A stretch of DNA of 64,000 bases from Palsa-504 sp963790065 (GCA_963790065.1 CAWBNK010000026.1:13027-77026); one strand, 5' to 3'. Shown: positions 41,511 through 51,898, numbered from the stretch's first letter. Notes: generated from the sequence alone by a model not told the origin. Numbers and translations: made by a program.

Positions 41511-44023
41511 ATGCCCCTTCCCCGACATTCCGTGGCGTTGTCGAGTGTCCAGCTCCCGGTGGTGGCCGAGTGCGACGGCGTTACCGAACTCCGCGTGCAC
41601 GGGGTCGGCGGGACGCCGCCGGACGCGATCCTCGGCGACCTGGCTCCCGAGCAGGTCAGCGGCGATGCGATCGCCGGTTTTTACCGGAGCTCGGACCACC
41701 GCGCCGGCGACGGGGACCGGGACGCGCACCTGGACGTGGACCGGCACGTGGAGGTCTATTCGTGGGGCGGCCTGACCTCACAGAGCAAGGTCCGGGTCCT
41801 GTGGCTGGCGCTGCTGCCGTTCCTGTTCGCCAACCTGGCGGGCTGGATGTGCTCGGCCAAGACCCGCGAGTCGACCTGGCGGTTCCGGCTGCACCGGCTG
41901 GCCGCCGGGCTGGGCGCGCTCGCGCTGACGGTGAACGCGGCCCTGATCGCGGCGATGATCAGCGCCGACGTCAACGCCTACCAGACGGTCCGGGCCGGGC
42001 TCGCCCGCCATCAGTGGTGGCTCGCGCCGCTGGGCTGGCATTTCGTCGCCGGGCACCCGGCCCGCCAGGTCATGCTCGGGGTCCTGGTGCCGGTGCTGTT
42101 CGTGCTGGCGCTCCTCGGGCTGGCCAGGAAAACATGGCGTTACGAAGCCGTGCGGCCGCCGTACCAGGTAACCGCCGAGCGCAAGGAAAAGCCCCGCCTG
42201 ATCACGGCGGCCGCGCTCAAGGCCGGCCTGGCCGACAACGAATTCTGGGACGGCGAGGGCAGCGTCAAGCTTGTCACCTGGCTGCATCTCGCCGTGGTCG
42301 CGGGATTCCTGGCGATCGTGCTCGGTGTCACCACCAAGGCGCTCACCATCACCGGCTCACCGCATGTCATCGGCCTCGGGTGGATCGCGATCGGCCTGGG
42401 CGGAGGCACGGTCGCCCTCGGGGTCGCCTACGTCTGCCTGGACGCTTTCGACGCAGTGACCGATGAGCTGCGCGGCCGGCTGCCGTTCTTGCTCGCGCCC
42501 GCGGCCCTGGCCCTGATCGCGGCCGGCGTCTTCGCCTGGCTGCAGCCCGGCGGACCAACACCCAGGCAGCCGAACTGCCGGGGATGGCCGGCGTGATCGG
42601 CTGGACGGCGCTGGCGATCGCCGTGGTCGTGGCCGTCGCGCTGATCTCCATGCTGCTCGGCCTGCCCGGCAGCCGGGGAACCCTGATCGGCGGTCCGTGG
42701 GTCACGCTGATGCTGGCGTTCAGCATGCTGAACACCCTCATGCTCAGTGCGGAGATCTGGGTGGCGCACCTGGTGGGCCCGGTAACCAGCAGCGCGGCCG
42801 ACGCCATCGCAGCGGCCGCAGGCCAGATCTACCTCCCGTACGTGATCACGTCGGGGGTTCCGCTGGTGATATGGGCGGCCGTGCTCGCCGTCCTGGCGTT
42901 CGGGCTGATCGAGGGCGTCCGGTTGCTGCTGACTCGTCAGCTGGGCGGCGAAACGGAGTACCGAGACCAAGCCGCGGCCTTCAGGGATCCGCTGACCGAG
43001 CCGCGCAATCGCTGGTACTGGTCCGGGCTCAGCCCGTTCCCCCCGCCCGGGGATAAGTCCCGGGATGAGGGCCAGGGCAAGAACTGGGAGCGGACGATCG
43101 CCCGGGCGCAGTTCCTCGCCCGCGCCCCGCACGACGCCACCTGGCTGCTGTGGGGCATCATCGGCGGGCAGCTGGTCATGGCCGTGTGCGTCTGGCAGCT
43201 GCACGTCCAGCCGCCGGTGGTCATCCGCAACCTCGGAGTCTTCATCGCCGGGCTGGTGCTCCCGGCGCTGATGGCTTTCCTGTACGCGGCCTGGAGCGAC
43301 CCCACCAAGCGGCGCACGATCGGCGTCCTATGGGACGTCGGCACCTTCTGGCCGCGGTCCTACCACCCGCTGTCGCCCCCGTGTTATACCGAGCGGGCGG
43401 TGCCTGAGCTGCAGCGCCGGATGTGGTGGCTGCACGACAACGGCGGCCGGGTCATGCTGGTCGCGCACAGCCAGGGCGCGGTGCTGGCCACCGCGGCGCT
43501 CGTCCAGCCCGGCTGCCGTCCGGACGGTGACCACCCGGCCCTGATCACGTTCGGCTCCCCGGTGTGCAAGCTCTACAGCTGGGGCTTCCCTGCGTACATC
43601 GACCACGAGCTGCTCGAGCCCCTAGAGCCAGGCGGGGCGGGGCGGCTGACCGACTGGCGTAACTTCTTCTACCCGACCGACCCCATCGGCGGATCGGTGG
43701 CCCCCGACCTGTCCGCGGCGAGCGGCGACCCGGTGGACGAGGAGTTTCTCGACCCGGCCGAGTGCTATTACGTCTACGGGCAGCCACCGCCCTCGTCCCA
43801 AGGCCATTCCGGCTACTGGGCCGACCCCCGCGTCTGGAGCCTGATCAACCGCGTCGCCGCCGAGCTTGCGGACCGGCCGCCGTCACCCCGGCCGGAACTC
43901 ATTCGGGAGCTCGTTCACGCCGGGCTAGCGGTAGACCCGGACCGCGGCGGCGAGGCGGTCGAGGTACCGGCGGCCGAAGGGGCGATGGCCGTCGACGGCG
44001 ACGACCGCGAGGTAGCCGGCTAG
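41511..44023 (+). CDS. Membrane-embedded alpha/beta-hydrolase-like protein (one frameshift)
   Basis: Start ATG 41511 with GGAGG 6 bp upstream. The N-terminus ECDGVTELRVHGVGGTPPDA supplies an oxyanion-like HG. At least eight membrane helices follow in two groups. A frame break lies near 42560: the first frame ends PTPRQPNCRGWPA, the corrected reading is TQAAELPGMAGVIGWTALAI. The C-terminal half carries the hydrolase nucleophile elbow VMLVAHSQGAVLATAALV and FGSPVCKLYSWGFP, typical of lipases/esterases. About 838 residues in total. The oxyanion segment and the nucleophile are separated by the whole membrane domain. It converges with the patatin-like gene (10-bp gap). Function unknown; lipid hydrolysis at the membrane is likely. 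Confidence 0.7.
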
Positions 44024-44033
44024 CCGCCTATGG

Positions 44034-47021
44034 TCACCCTGGCACGGATGGTGCCGCCTGGACATCCGGAACCGGCGGCTTAGCCGCGCCGATTCCGTCA
44101 TCTAGGGGCTTCGACCGCCGTGCGGCTATCCGCCCGATGAAATGGCCGAGCGTCTGGTAGGAGTCGAACTGGCCGGCGTTGAAAAACTGGTCCCCGGTTG
44201 AGTCGTGCGGGAAGCCTGGATCATCCTGGGGGAAGTCGAGTAGCTGATACGGCACGCCCGGCGTCAGGACAGCCTGGGCGAAGAATATCTTGCCCTGCGT
44301 CTTTTCGTAGTGATCTGCGCCGCCGTTGTCCTCAGGACGGCAGGCAACTTCGGGATAGGCAATATCGCCGATAGTCAGCTGGTCTTTTGACAGACGCGCG
44401 TTCAGATCGGTCAGGGAATCCGAGGGCTCTAGCTGGTCCCAGCCGCCGGTAATGAGTTCGAGCGTCTCGTCTGGGAGGCTGATCTCTACACCCAGTTCCT
44501 CGCGGGCGAGCGTGACCGCGCCGGCCAGCGCGTCGGCGAGCGGCACTGAGGCGCCGCTGGCGTCAATGCAGTAAATGACCTTGCACCGGCGGCGCAACAG
44601 TTCCACGAGCCCGAGGTTTTCGTAGTGACCGCCATCGGTGCACAGGAGCATGCGGCCTGTACTCGGGTGAATAGCGAAGATCTCGCGGGCGAAATAGCTG
44701 AGCCTGCGCCTGGCCGGCAACCCCGGGATGGTCCAGTCATCGAGGTTCGCGTCCTTGAGCGCCACGAAGAAAGGATTGGGCAGCCAGGCGCCCAGCCTGG
44801 CGTTCGCTATGGCTAGGAACACCTCATAGAAGCGGGTCTGGCTGCCCATGGCCGACGCGAACGCCGCGCCCGATATGGCCACGGCCGCCTGCACCGTCAG
44901 GTCGCCGCTCACGGACTTCCCGGCGAGCTTTTGCAGGAAATCCGTGCGCACCCAGCCGGTCGCCGGACCGCCGATGTAGTCATGCGCGAGCATGAACGGC
45001 ACCCCGGGCCTGCCCGGCGGGGTCCGGTCTTGTCCGGTGATGTTGGCCGTAGCCGCGAACGTGACGGCCGGAAACCCGCCCTGAGGTTCGGCGTACATGC
45101 TCAGCGGGGTCATCTCGGCGTCGTCGTACGGCTCGGCCACGTCAACGCGGCCGCGTTTGACCCGGCGGACGGCGAAGGTCCGGGCCAGCGCCCGCCGGTA
45201 GAAGGGATGCATGCTGAGCGACGTCTGATCGATGACCAGCACCAGGACGACGAACACGCCTACCGGGATCAGCGCCCACACGGAATTGACGAGCACGCTG
45301 GTGGCCGCCCAACCGCACAGCAGCAGGGCGACCAGGATCAGGAAGGCGAGACAGATCCACAGCAGAACCAACTGGATCATGCTGTTCGGCAGGACCTGGT
45401 TGACCGGACTCTTGTTGGCGAAGCCGGTCACAGTGCCCGCGCTCTTCGCGATCGTGGTGCGGTTCCGCCAGAACGTGGCCACAATCGCGCCCAGGTAGGT
45501 CACGACGAGGCTCAGCGAGCTGACCGTAGCCGCGCGCAGCGGGCTAAATCCCAGCGGCCAGGTCAGCCAGGCACCAGCCCACAGCAGCGCGGGCAGCGCC
45601 ACGCCAAGCACGGCCAGCAGCATCGTGACCGCCAGCAGCGCCACCGCGATCCGGGAGGTGCGGTGCACGAGATTCCTCTTGACCGTCAGCTGCCAGGCGA
45701 GATAGGCGATCAGGGTTAGCCCGCCGGCCACCGCGATCGCGCACCAGACGCCGAACGGGATGCCGGGGTACGCAGGTGCCTTCGTACTGGATCCGGTGAC
45801 GGCGAATCTGGGTCGCAGTGTGGCCAGGTCTCCGCCGTCTGCTATCGGGACAGCTGTGTAGAACTCGCCGATGGCCAGTCCCAGCGTGGTAATGGTCAGG
45901 CCGATGATGACGAGGGAGCTGAGCACGCCGCGGAGCAGGACCCCGAGTGCGACTAGCCACTGACCCAGGCCATCGGCGATGTAGCTGCTGTGCCGCCGCA
46001 GGTGGTCTTCCTCCGGCGACCCAGGATCGAACGCGTCACCGGGAGTGGCCCTGGTGACGGGCGCCGGTCCGGACTGAATGCCATCCGTGGCCTTGGTTAT
46101 GGCCAGCTGAAGGCCGCCCGCCGTGTAACCGCCCCCGGAGACTGACACCAGGTAGTTCGCCCGATCCAGCACCTCTTCCTCACGCAAAGCCTGCAGTGCG
46201 CCGAGGGCGACCGACGCGGAGCGGATACCGCCGCCCGACACGCATATGCCGATGCTGTCCTTGGACCGCTCTGACGGTGAAGCGAAACCTTGCGCCCATC
46301 GCGTACGCGGCCCTTTCGAGAGACCGTCCCACCAGTCCTGTCCGGCGACAGGGCGACCGGAGGCCGGGCCGCTATCGCGGGCGGCGCGCTCGATCACAGG
46401 CGGGGGAATCACCCGCGACCCCGGAGCGGTCCCGTCGACCGGTCGCGCGTTTTCCCAGCGTTCTCTGGTCTTCTTGCTCATCGTGAGCCGCCCGACCGAG
46501 ACGGTGATCGCCACGATCCCGACAGGTGCCGCGACCAGCAAAGCCGTGAACTTGATGAACGACAGCACCTCGGCCCAGTCGAGAAGCGCTCCTGACGGCA
46601 GCCCGTCGCCCAGTGCCTGCCGGAGCAGCAGGTCCTGCACGATATTGCAAGCACCGGCCACGCCCGCCGCCACCACGCCCAGCGTGGCCCACGTCCGGGA
46701 CCGGGGAGTCCAGAAGACCCGACGGCCCAGGCCGCAGGCCAGCAGCAGGCCTATCACGTAGCCCGGGATCAGGGCCTCCAGATCCCAGTCCAGGGCCGTC
46801 CGGAACATGGCGGAATGCTGGCGAATCCCGCCGATCGCCTGGCCGGTCAAGACCGTCGACCATTGCAGCTTCACCGGATTAGTACCCGACGGCAGAAGAG
46901 CCGCGTAGACCAAGATGCCTGCGCCCACCAACGCCACGGCCAGCACAACAACGACTATTGCCGTCCGCCGTTCCGGGCCTCTCGGCCTTGTCTCCTCAAT
47001 TTCCTCGCTGCTGCCCGGCAT
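44034..47021 (-). CDS. Large membrane patatin-like phospholipase
   Basis: 995 residues. Four N-terminal membrane helices (~21-175), then a patatin start: oxyanion GGGIRS (263-268) and nucleophile Ser295 in LVSVSGGGYTAGG. A membrane block of about six helices (~355-600) is inserted, then the fold resumes and the catalytic Asp appears in TDGGHYENLGLVELL (Asp796). The dyad residues are therefore about 500 positions apart; in ordinary patatins they are ~150 apart. Likely a membrane phospholipase or lysophospholipase. SD GGGGG lies upstream of ATG 47021. It is convergent with the other membrane hydrolase; together they look like a lipid-turnover pair. Confidence 0.82.
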   Translation of the reverse strand: MPGSSEEIEETRPRGPERRTAIVVVVLAVALVGAGILVYAALLPSGTNPVKLQWSTVLTGQAIGGIRQHSAMFRTALDWDLEALIPGYVIGLLLACGLGRRVFWTPRSRTWATLGVVAAGVAGACNIVQDLLLRQALGDGLPSGALLDWAEVLSFIKFTALLVAAPVGIVAITVSVGRLTMSKKTRERWENARPVDGTAPGSRVIPPPVIERAARDSGPASGRPVAGQDWWDGLSKGPRTRWAQGFASPSERSKDSIGICVSGGGIRSASVALGALQALREEEVLDRANYLVSVSGGGYTAGGLQLAITKATDGIQSGPAPVTRATPGDAFDPGSPEEDHLRRHSSYIADGLGQWLVALGVLLRGVLSSLVIIGLTITTLGLAIGEFYTAVPIADGGDLATLRPRFAVTGSSTKAPAYPGIPFGVWCAIAVAGGLTLIAYLAWQLTVKRNLVHRTSRIAVALLAVTMLLAVLGVALPALLWAGAWLTWPLGFSPLRAATVSSLSLVVTYLGAIVATFWRNRTTIAKSAGTVTGFANKSPVNQVLPNSMIQLVLLWICLAFLILVALLLCGWAATSVLVNSVWALIPVGVFVVLVLVIDQTSLSMHPFYRRALARTFAVRRVKRGRVDVAEPYDDAEMTPLSMYAEPQGGFPAVTFAATANITGQDRTPPGRPGVPFMLAHDYIGGPATGWVRTDFLQKLAGKSVSGDLTVQAAVAISGAAFASAMGSQTRFYEVFLAIANARLGAWLPNPFFVALKDANLDDWTIPGLPARRRLSYFAREIFAIHPSTGRMLLCTDGGHYENLGLVELLRRRCKVIYCIDASGASVPLADALAGAVTLAREELGVEISLPDETLELITGGWDQLEPSDSLTDLNARLSKDQLTIGDIAYPEVACRPEDNGGADHYEKTQGKIFFAQAVLTPGVPYQLLDFPQDDPGFPHDSTGDQFFNAGQFDSYQTLGHFIGRIAARRSKPLDDGIGAAKPPVPDVQAAPSVPG

Positions 47022-47183
47022 TTCCGCCCCCTTGGCTCTGCGTTAATACGCTGGCGAGACCCCTGGTCGCCGCCGCACCAGCCTCTTGGAAAAGCTTACT
47101 GCCGCCGAGGTCACCAGCTTCCGGTTCTTGACGACTTCATTAGCATGTATGCATTCGGAGGGTCCACTCGTGATCTTTCTTAG

Positions 47184-47342
47184 ATGACAGATGCGAGCGG
47201 CGGTCAGGATGATTCGCGGTGGGAGGCATTTGTCACTGCGATGCTGGCGAATGGCCATGCGGTCAAAGGTCGGTCGCGCTACAGTGGTAAGTGGGCCTTG
47301 TTCACTGGGAGCCGGGAAATCGCGCACCTGGGATCAAGGTGA
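47184..47342 (+). pseudogene. N-terminal fragment of a DUF5519/luciferase-domain-like protein
   Basis: 52 codons from ATG 47184: SRWEAFVTAMLANGHAVKGR, then SRYSGKWALFTGSREIAHLG, then a stop. The GR...ALFTGSREIAHL pattern recalls the small DUF5519 family (usually 130-150 residues), of which only the start remains. It collides with the 3' end of the EamA remnant. The rest of 47022-47183 holds no gene I can see. Confidence 0.4.
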
Positions 47343-47818
47343 GGGTGACGCCGGCCATGACGAGGATCAGCCCGGCCAGCTGCCCGGCGGGAGGCCATTG
47401 GTGCCTGGCCGCGTAGACGTAGCTGAAGCCAGTCACCGTCTCCAGGTTGACCAGCAACCCGGCGAGGGCGGACGACAGCCGGCCAGTGCCACCGCTCCGT
47501 GGCGACGCCCACGATCGTGGACCAACTGGCCGGGGCCATGTCGTGATGCCCGGCCAGGAACCGGGCGTTGGCCAGGGCGTACCAGGTCCACAGGGCGACG
47601 GCACCGCCGGCGGCGATCAGCCCCGCCGCCTTCTCGGCCGCCGGAGCGACCAGGTACGCGTGGACACCCGAGATCTCGAGTGCGCTGACCAGGGCCAGTC
47701 CCAGCATGACCAGGGTGAGCGGTAGCGCGAGCCGCCGCCACCTGAAGGCGGGCGTGAGCACGTTGCCGGCCACGGTGACCGCCACCGGGATGACGCCGAT
47801 CACCATGTCGGTCGGCCC
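47302..47818 (-). pseudogene. EamA/DMT-family transporter, 5'-truncated and frameshifted
   Basis: Membrane segments PTDMVIGVIPVAVTVAGNVL, ALPLTLVMLGLALVSALEIS, AAGGAVALWTWYALANARFL and, after two frame changes near 47460-47490, ALAGLLVNLETVTGFSYVYA and QLAGLILVMAGVTLTLIPGA. These are the last ~170 residues of a ~10-helix drug/metabolite exporter. The first ~100 residues are missing: homology begins exactly at ~47818, where the opposite-strand CGNR fragment also begins. Confidence 0.7.
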
Positions 47819-48043
47819 GGTCTCGACCGGGTCCTGTGGCCGGTGGCCTGGTCGGCCGCCGACCTGCTGGTCCGCGGACCGCTTGAGCGGATCCGGGAAT
47901 GCCCGGGTGACGGGAACTGCGGCTGGCTGTTCCTCGACCTCAGCAAGAACGCCAGCCGGCGCTGGTGCGAGATGCGCTCGTGCGGCAACCGGGCCAAGGC
48001 GCGTCGCCACTATGCGCAGACCCAGGCCGACAGCCGGGTCTAG
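47818..48043 (+). pseudogene. CGNR zinc-finger regulator, C-terminal half only
   Basis: Reads GLDRVLWPVAWSAADLLVRG, then RIRECPGDGNCGWLFLDLSK and the zinc/DNA-binding RRWCEMRSCGNRAKARRHYA. These are the last ~75 residues of a ~190-residue ABATE/CGNR regulator. The N-terminal ABATE domain is absent. Homology starts at ~47818 with no start codon, back to back with the truncated EamA gene: one deletion has removed both 5' ends and the shared promoter. Confidence 0.75.
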
Positions 48044-48131
48044 CGGGCCGGCGCGGCGCAGCCGACGAGAGGACAGCCGACGGCGGCGGGCACGTGGTGT
48101 GCGTGCCCGCCGCCGCTAGTGCTGGGTCTGG

Positions 48132-48644
48132 TCAGCTGGACAGGTGCAGGGTCACGTGGCTGCCTGCCGCGGTGGGCTGCAGCGTGCCATACCCGCGCTC
48201 GCCTGCGAAGGCGCCGGTCCCGCCGTCGACGACCAGGGTGACCGGGGCGCCCTTGCCGGGGCCGTGGATGTACCCGCTGGTGACGATCAGGCCGTTGTTC
48301 AGTGCGTAGTCGACGGTGCAGACCCGCAGCACCGGGCCTGCGGTGTCGGTGTAGGTGCACTGCGCGGTGGACAGCCCATCCGGGTCGCCGAAGCGGGTGA
48401 CCTGGCCGGCGAGCACGTAGCCGTCTCCCGCCGCCAGCGGGCCCGGGACCACGTTGACCGGCGTATAGGAAATCATCGTGGTAGTGAAGGACAGAATGGG
48501 GTCGGTACCGGCGGCCGTCTGGACGACTGCGCCGCTGGGGAGAGGGAGCATGGTGGTGCTCGCGCTGGCGCCGGTTGGCATGGCGGCGAGGGCGCTGACC
48601 GCGATCGTCGCGGCGGCGGACATTGAGACGATGAGCTTGCGCAT
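48132..48644 (-). CDS. Secreted allene-oxide-cyclase/dirigent-like barrel protein
   Basis: 170 residues with a Sec signal peptide (MRKLIVSMSAAATIAVSALA, cleavage after ~ASAS). The mature part is strand-rich: ILSFTTTMISYTPVNVVPGP, DGYVLAGQVTRFGDPDGLST, GPVLRVCTVDYALNNGLIVT and PVTLVVDGGTGAFAGERGYG. This resembles the AOC/dirigent-type eight-stranded barrel common in actinobacterial secreted proteins. Two Cys may form a disulphide. No enzymatic residues are evident; role unknown. Confidence 0.65.
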   Translation of the reverse strand: MRKLIVSMSAAATIAVSALAAMPTGASASTTMLPLPSGAVVQTAAGTDPILSFTTTMISYTPVNVVPGPLAAGDGYVLAGQVTRFGDPDGLSTAQCTYTDTAGPVLRVCTVDYALNNGLIVTSGYIHGPGKGAPVTLVVDGGTGAFAGERGYGTLQPTAAGSHVTLHLSS

Positions 48645-48779
48645 CGGATCCTCCTGGGTGGTTTCGCGCTGTCACCACCACCATCGGCCGCGCGGCCCGG
48701 CCCGCTCTTCCGTGAACCCCGCAATGCCGGTCAGGTGAATCCCGCAATACGGAGGTGAACCGCGGGCTGGCCGCGGGGA

Positions 48780-51539
48780 TCAGCCGGGGATCGTTCCGGC
48801 GGAGGCGAGTCGGCGCGCGAGCTCGGTCCGGGAGGCCACGCCGAGCTTGCGGTAGGTCCTGGACAGGTGGAACTCGACCGTCCGGGTGCTCAGGAACACC
48901 GCCCGGCCGACCTCGGCGTTGGTTCGTCCCTCGCTGACCAGCAGGGCGATCTGCAGTTCCTGTGGCGTCAGCTGCTTGCCCCCTTGGCCTGGGCTGGCCA
49001 TGGTCTCGCCGCTGGCGCGCAGCTCGGCCCGGGCCCGCTCGGCCCACGGGCGGGCATCCAGCCGGTCGAAGATCTCCGCCGCGGCCCGGAGCTGGACGCG
49101 CGCATCGCGGCGCCGCTGCGCCCGGCGCAGCCGCTCCCCATAGGCCAAGTGGGTGCGCGCATGCTGAAACACGACATCGCCGCGCTCGTGCAGGGCGATC
49201 GCCTCCAGGAAGTACGCGTCGAAATCATCGGCGGCGGCAATGCCCCGGCACCGCGCCGCGCGGGCCGCCGACTGCGGGTTGGCGTGCCCCGGCACGTGCG
49301 CCAGGAATTCCGGGAGCAACGCGCGGGCCTGATCCATGGCGCCGACCCGGGCGTACGCCTCTATCAGCTCGGGAATGGGTGAGTAGTACGGGTGCGCGAT
49401 CCCCGAGTCCGCCGCCAGCCGACGCACCCCTTCGTAGCGAGTGATCGCCTCCTCGAGCCTGCCCCGGCCGAGGTCAAGCAGGGCCAGGGCGCGGCGGGCC
49501 TGCACCTCCAGCTTGCGCAGGCCGAGCTCGCCGGCCAGCTTTTCCGCGTCATGCGCATGTCGCAGGCAATCATCTTCGCGGCCTTGTGCGGCTTCGACCG
49601 TAGCCAAGGTGGCCTGGGCGTAGCAGGCTAGGTAGGCCTGTCCAGTGGCCTGCGCGAGGTCGAGCGCCTGGCTCCCGTAGGCCAGCGCTCTCGACCACCG
49701 GCCTCCCTCCCCGTCCAGCCACGCCGCCCACGCCAGCGCGCGGGGAAGCCGGCCGGCCGCTCCTTCGCTGCGCGCCAGTTCCACGGCCCGGTTGGAGCAC
49801 AGCCAGGCGCGATCGGGACGTCCGGCATCACACCAGGCGGAAGCGAGATCGAGCTGGCGCTCGGGCCTTGCGGCCAGGACCGGGTTGGCCTCGAGCCTGG
49901 ACACCGCCCGGCGGATAAGGGACATGCCATGCTCGGCCTCTCCCCGCAGCCAGGCCAGGCCGCCGTAGGCGAGATCGGCCAGGAACCGGGCCGTCTCATC
50001 CGATCGTTCGGCCAGGCGGGCCATGCGCTCGGCCGCCCGGCTCGCTTCGTCGTACAGCCCGGCCTCCAGGGCCGCGCTGACGGCCTGGTCGAACAGTTCG
50101 ACGGCCAGCAGCGGCTCGGCCTCCCCGGCGAGGTCCGCCGATTCGGCAAGTTCACGCTGGGCTAGCACCATCTGGCCGGTCAGCAGGGCGAGGCGCCCCC
50201 GGACCGCGAGGATCCTGGCCCGGGTGAGGCGCTGCTCCGCAGCGGGTACCGTCTGGGTCAGCCGCCGGGCCCGGTCCAGGTCACCACCGTTGAGCGCGGC
50301 CTCGGCGGCCTCGGCCAGCCGCACGGACCTGGCTTGCGCCGTCCCGGACAATTCAGCCGCCCGCTCCCAGGCGGCCGCGGCCTCCAGCGGTGCGCCCTTG
50401 CCGGCGGCCAGCCCGGCGGCGGCAGCCAGAGCGGCGGCGGCCACATCATCTGGTCCGGTCGCGGCCGCGGCCAGGTGCCAGGCCGCGCGCTCGGCATCGC
50501 GGGCGGCCAGGCCTTCCGCCAGCGCACGGTGCGCGTCCCGCCGCTGCGCCGGAGCCGCGGCGTGGTAGGCCACCGACCGCATCAGCGGGTGAGAGAACTC
50601 GATCCCGTCGCTAGTGAGGCGGATGAGCCCGGCTGCTTCGGCCTCGCCGAGGGCGTCGCTGCCATCACGGCCCAGGCGAGCGGCCGCGGCATTCACCTCC
50701 GCTACCTGGCACCGCCCCGCCGCGGCCGCGACGAGCAGCGTGGTCCTGGCCGCCGAGTCGAGCTGATCCAGGCGGGCGGCGAAGCGCTGCCGGATCGCCG
50801 CGCCTGGCTCCAGCGGCGCTTCGGGAAGGTCCGCACCGCCCAGTTGCCCCGCGGTCAGGACGGTCGACAACTCCACCAGCGCGAGCGGGTTACCGCCGGT
50901 CTCGGCGTGCAGGCGGCTGGCCACGTCGTGACTTGGCCTGATCCCGGCGACGGCCCCGACGAGGTGTTCCGTCGCAGCGCGGCTTAGCCCCGCCACTTCC
51001 CGGCACGGCAGGCCGGCCGGGACGGCCGTGCCGGAGCGCAAGGTCATGAGACAGGCGATCGAATCGCTGCCTAGGCGGCGCAGCGCGAACGTCAGGGCGT
51101 CCTGGCTCGCCGCGTCCAGCCAGTGCAGATCATCGACCAGGACCAGCAGTGCGCGGTCCTCCGCGGCCGTGGTTAGCAGGCCGTGAGTTCCCGTCGCCAC
51201 CGCGAGGCGGTCGGAGGCCCCGTCCTGACCGGGGCCGTCGTGACCGATACCGAGCGCGCGCCGCAGGGCTGCGGCCTGCCGTTCGGGCAGCGCGGTCAGG
51301 TAATCAGCGACCGGGTGCAGCAGCGAGTACAGGCCTGCGAAGCCAAGCTCGGTTTCGGCCTCTATCCCGGTCGCCCGCAGGATCCGCATGGGCCCGGCCC
51401 GGCCGGCGGCATAATCGGCCAGCGCCGTCTTCCCGATACCGGGATCGCCCCGCAGCACAAGCACCCCGCTGCTGCCGGCCGCGGCCTGCTGAAGCAGTTG
51501 GTCGATCTGCCGTTGCTCGGTCTCCCGCCCCGCGAGCAT
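48780..51539 (-). CDS. Large ATP-binding LuxR-family (LAL/MalT-like) regulator
   Basis: 919 residues. N-terminal AAA/STAND ATPase with Walker A RGDPGIGKTAL (30-40) and Walker B ALLVLVDDLHWLDAAS. A long helical/TPR-like middle follows (~330-840, many Ala/Leu helices such as RARRLTQTVPAAEQRLTRAR). The C-terminal LuxR helix-turn-helix is LTPQELQIALLVSEGRTNAE and FLSTRTVEFHLSRTYRKLG. LAL regulators activate transcription when an effector binds the STAND/TPR part, often in secondary metabolism. No biosynthetic cluster is adjacent, so targets are unknown. Intact and typical length. Confidence 0.92.
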   Translation of the reverse strand: MLAGRETEQRQIDQLLQQAAAGSSGVLVLRGDPGIGKTALADYAAGRAGPMRILRATGIEAETELGFAGLYSLLHPVADYLTALPERQAAALRRALGIGHDGPGQDGASDRLAVATGTHGLLTTAAEDRALLVLVDDLHWLDAASQDALTFALRRLGSDSIACLMTLRSGTAVPAGLPCREVAGLSRAATEHLVGAVAGIRPSHDVASRLHAETGGNPLALVELSTVLTAGQLGGADLPEAPLEPGAAIRQRFAARLDQLDSAARTTLLVAAAAGRCQVAEVNAAAARLGRDGSDALGEAEAAGLIRLTSDGIEFSHPLMRSVAYHAAAPAQRRDAHRALAEGLAARDAERAAWHLAAAATGPDDVAAAALAAAAGLAAGKGAPLEAAAAWERAAELSGTAQARSVRLAEAAEAALNGGDLDRARRLTQTVPAAEQRLTRARILAVRGRLALLTGQMVLAQRELAESADLAGEAEPLLAVELFDQAVSAALEAGLYDEASRAAERMARLAERSDETARFLADLAYGGLAWLRGEAEHGMSLIRRAVSRLEANPVLAARPERQLDLASAWCDAGRPDRAWLCSNRAVELARSEGAAGRLPRALAWAAWLDGEGGRWSRALAYGSQALDLAQATGQAYLACYAQATLATVEAAQGREDDCLRHAHDAEKLAGELGLRKLEVQARRALALLDLGRGRLEEAITRYEGVRRLAADSGIAHPYYSPIPELIEAYARVGAMDQARALLPEFLAHVPGHANPQSAARAARCRGIAAADDFDAYFLEAIALHERGDVVFQHARTHLAYGERLRRAQRRRDARVQLRAAAEIFDRLDARPWAERARAELRASGETMASPGQGGKQLTPQELQIALLVSEGRTNAEVGRAVFLSTRTVEFHLSRTYRKLGVASRTELARRLASAGTIPG

Positions 51540-51558
51540 GTCTGCATTTTAAGCCAGG

Positions 51559-51816
51559 TCAGGTTTCGTCGTGCTCCTGCAGGAATGCGCGGAATTCCTC
51601 GACCGCCTGATCCTGATCCGTCCCCAGGTCGGGAATCACCACCATGTCGGTGCCTGTCCAGTAGGCCCCGGCGTACTCGCCGCCGTCGGCCGGCGGTACC
51701 AGGAGGCAGTGATGTGCGATCTTGATGTGATCGCGTACCTCGTCCCACGAGACGCCGGGCGGCACCAGGCCGATCGCGGGCGAGTCACTGTCGTCGAACT
51801 CTAGGTCCTGGAGCAC
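51559..51816 (-). CDS. Small acidic protein, function unknown
   Basis: 85 residues, rich in Asp/Glu: MLQDLEFDDSDSPAIGLVPP, then WDEVRDHIKIAHHCLLVPPA and DLGTDQDQAVEEFRAFLQEH. No family recognised. It sits 19 bp upstream of the LAL regulator on the same strand, so it may be co-transcribed with it. Codon use and a high third-position G/C content support it as a real gene. Confidence 0.55.
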   Translation of the reverse strand: MLQDLEFDDSDSPAIGLVPPGVSWDEVRDHIKIAHHCLLVPPADGGEYAGAYWTGTDMVVIPDLGTDQDQAVEEFRAFLQEHDET

Positions 51817-51898
51817 GCGCCTCCCTCCGGTGGGCTCTTAGTGCCATCCTGGGGCACGCAGTCAGGCCGTTCGGGATAAAAATGAGAAATCTGGACGG

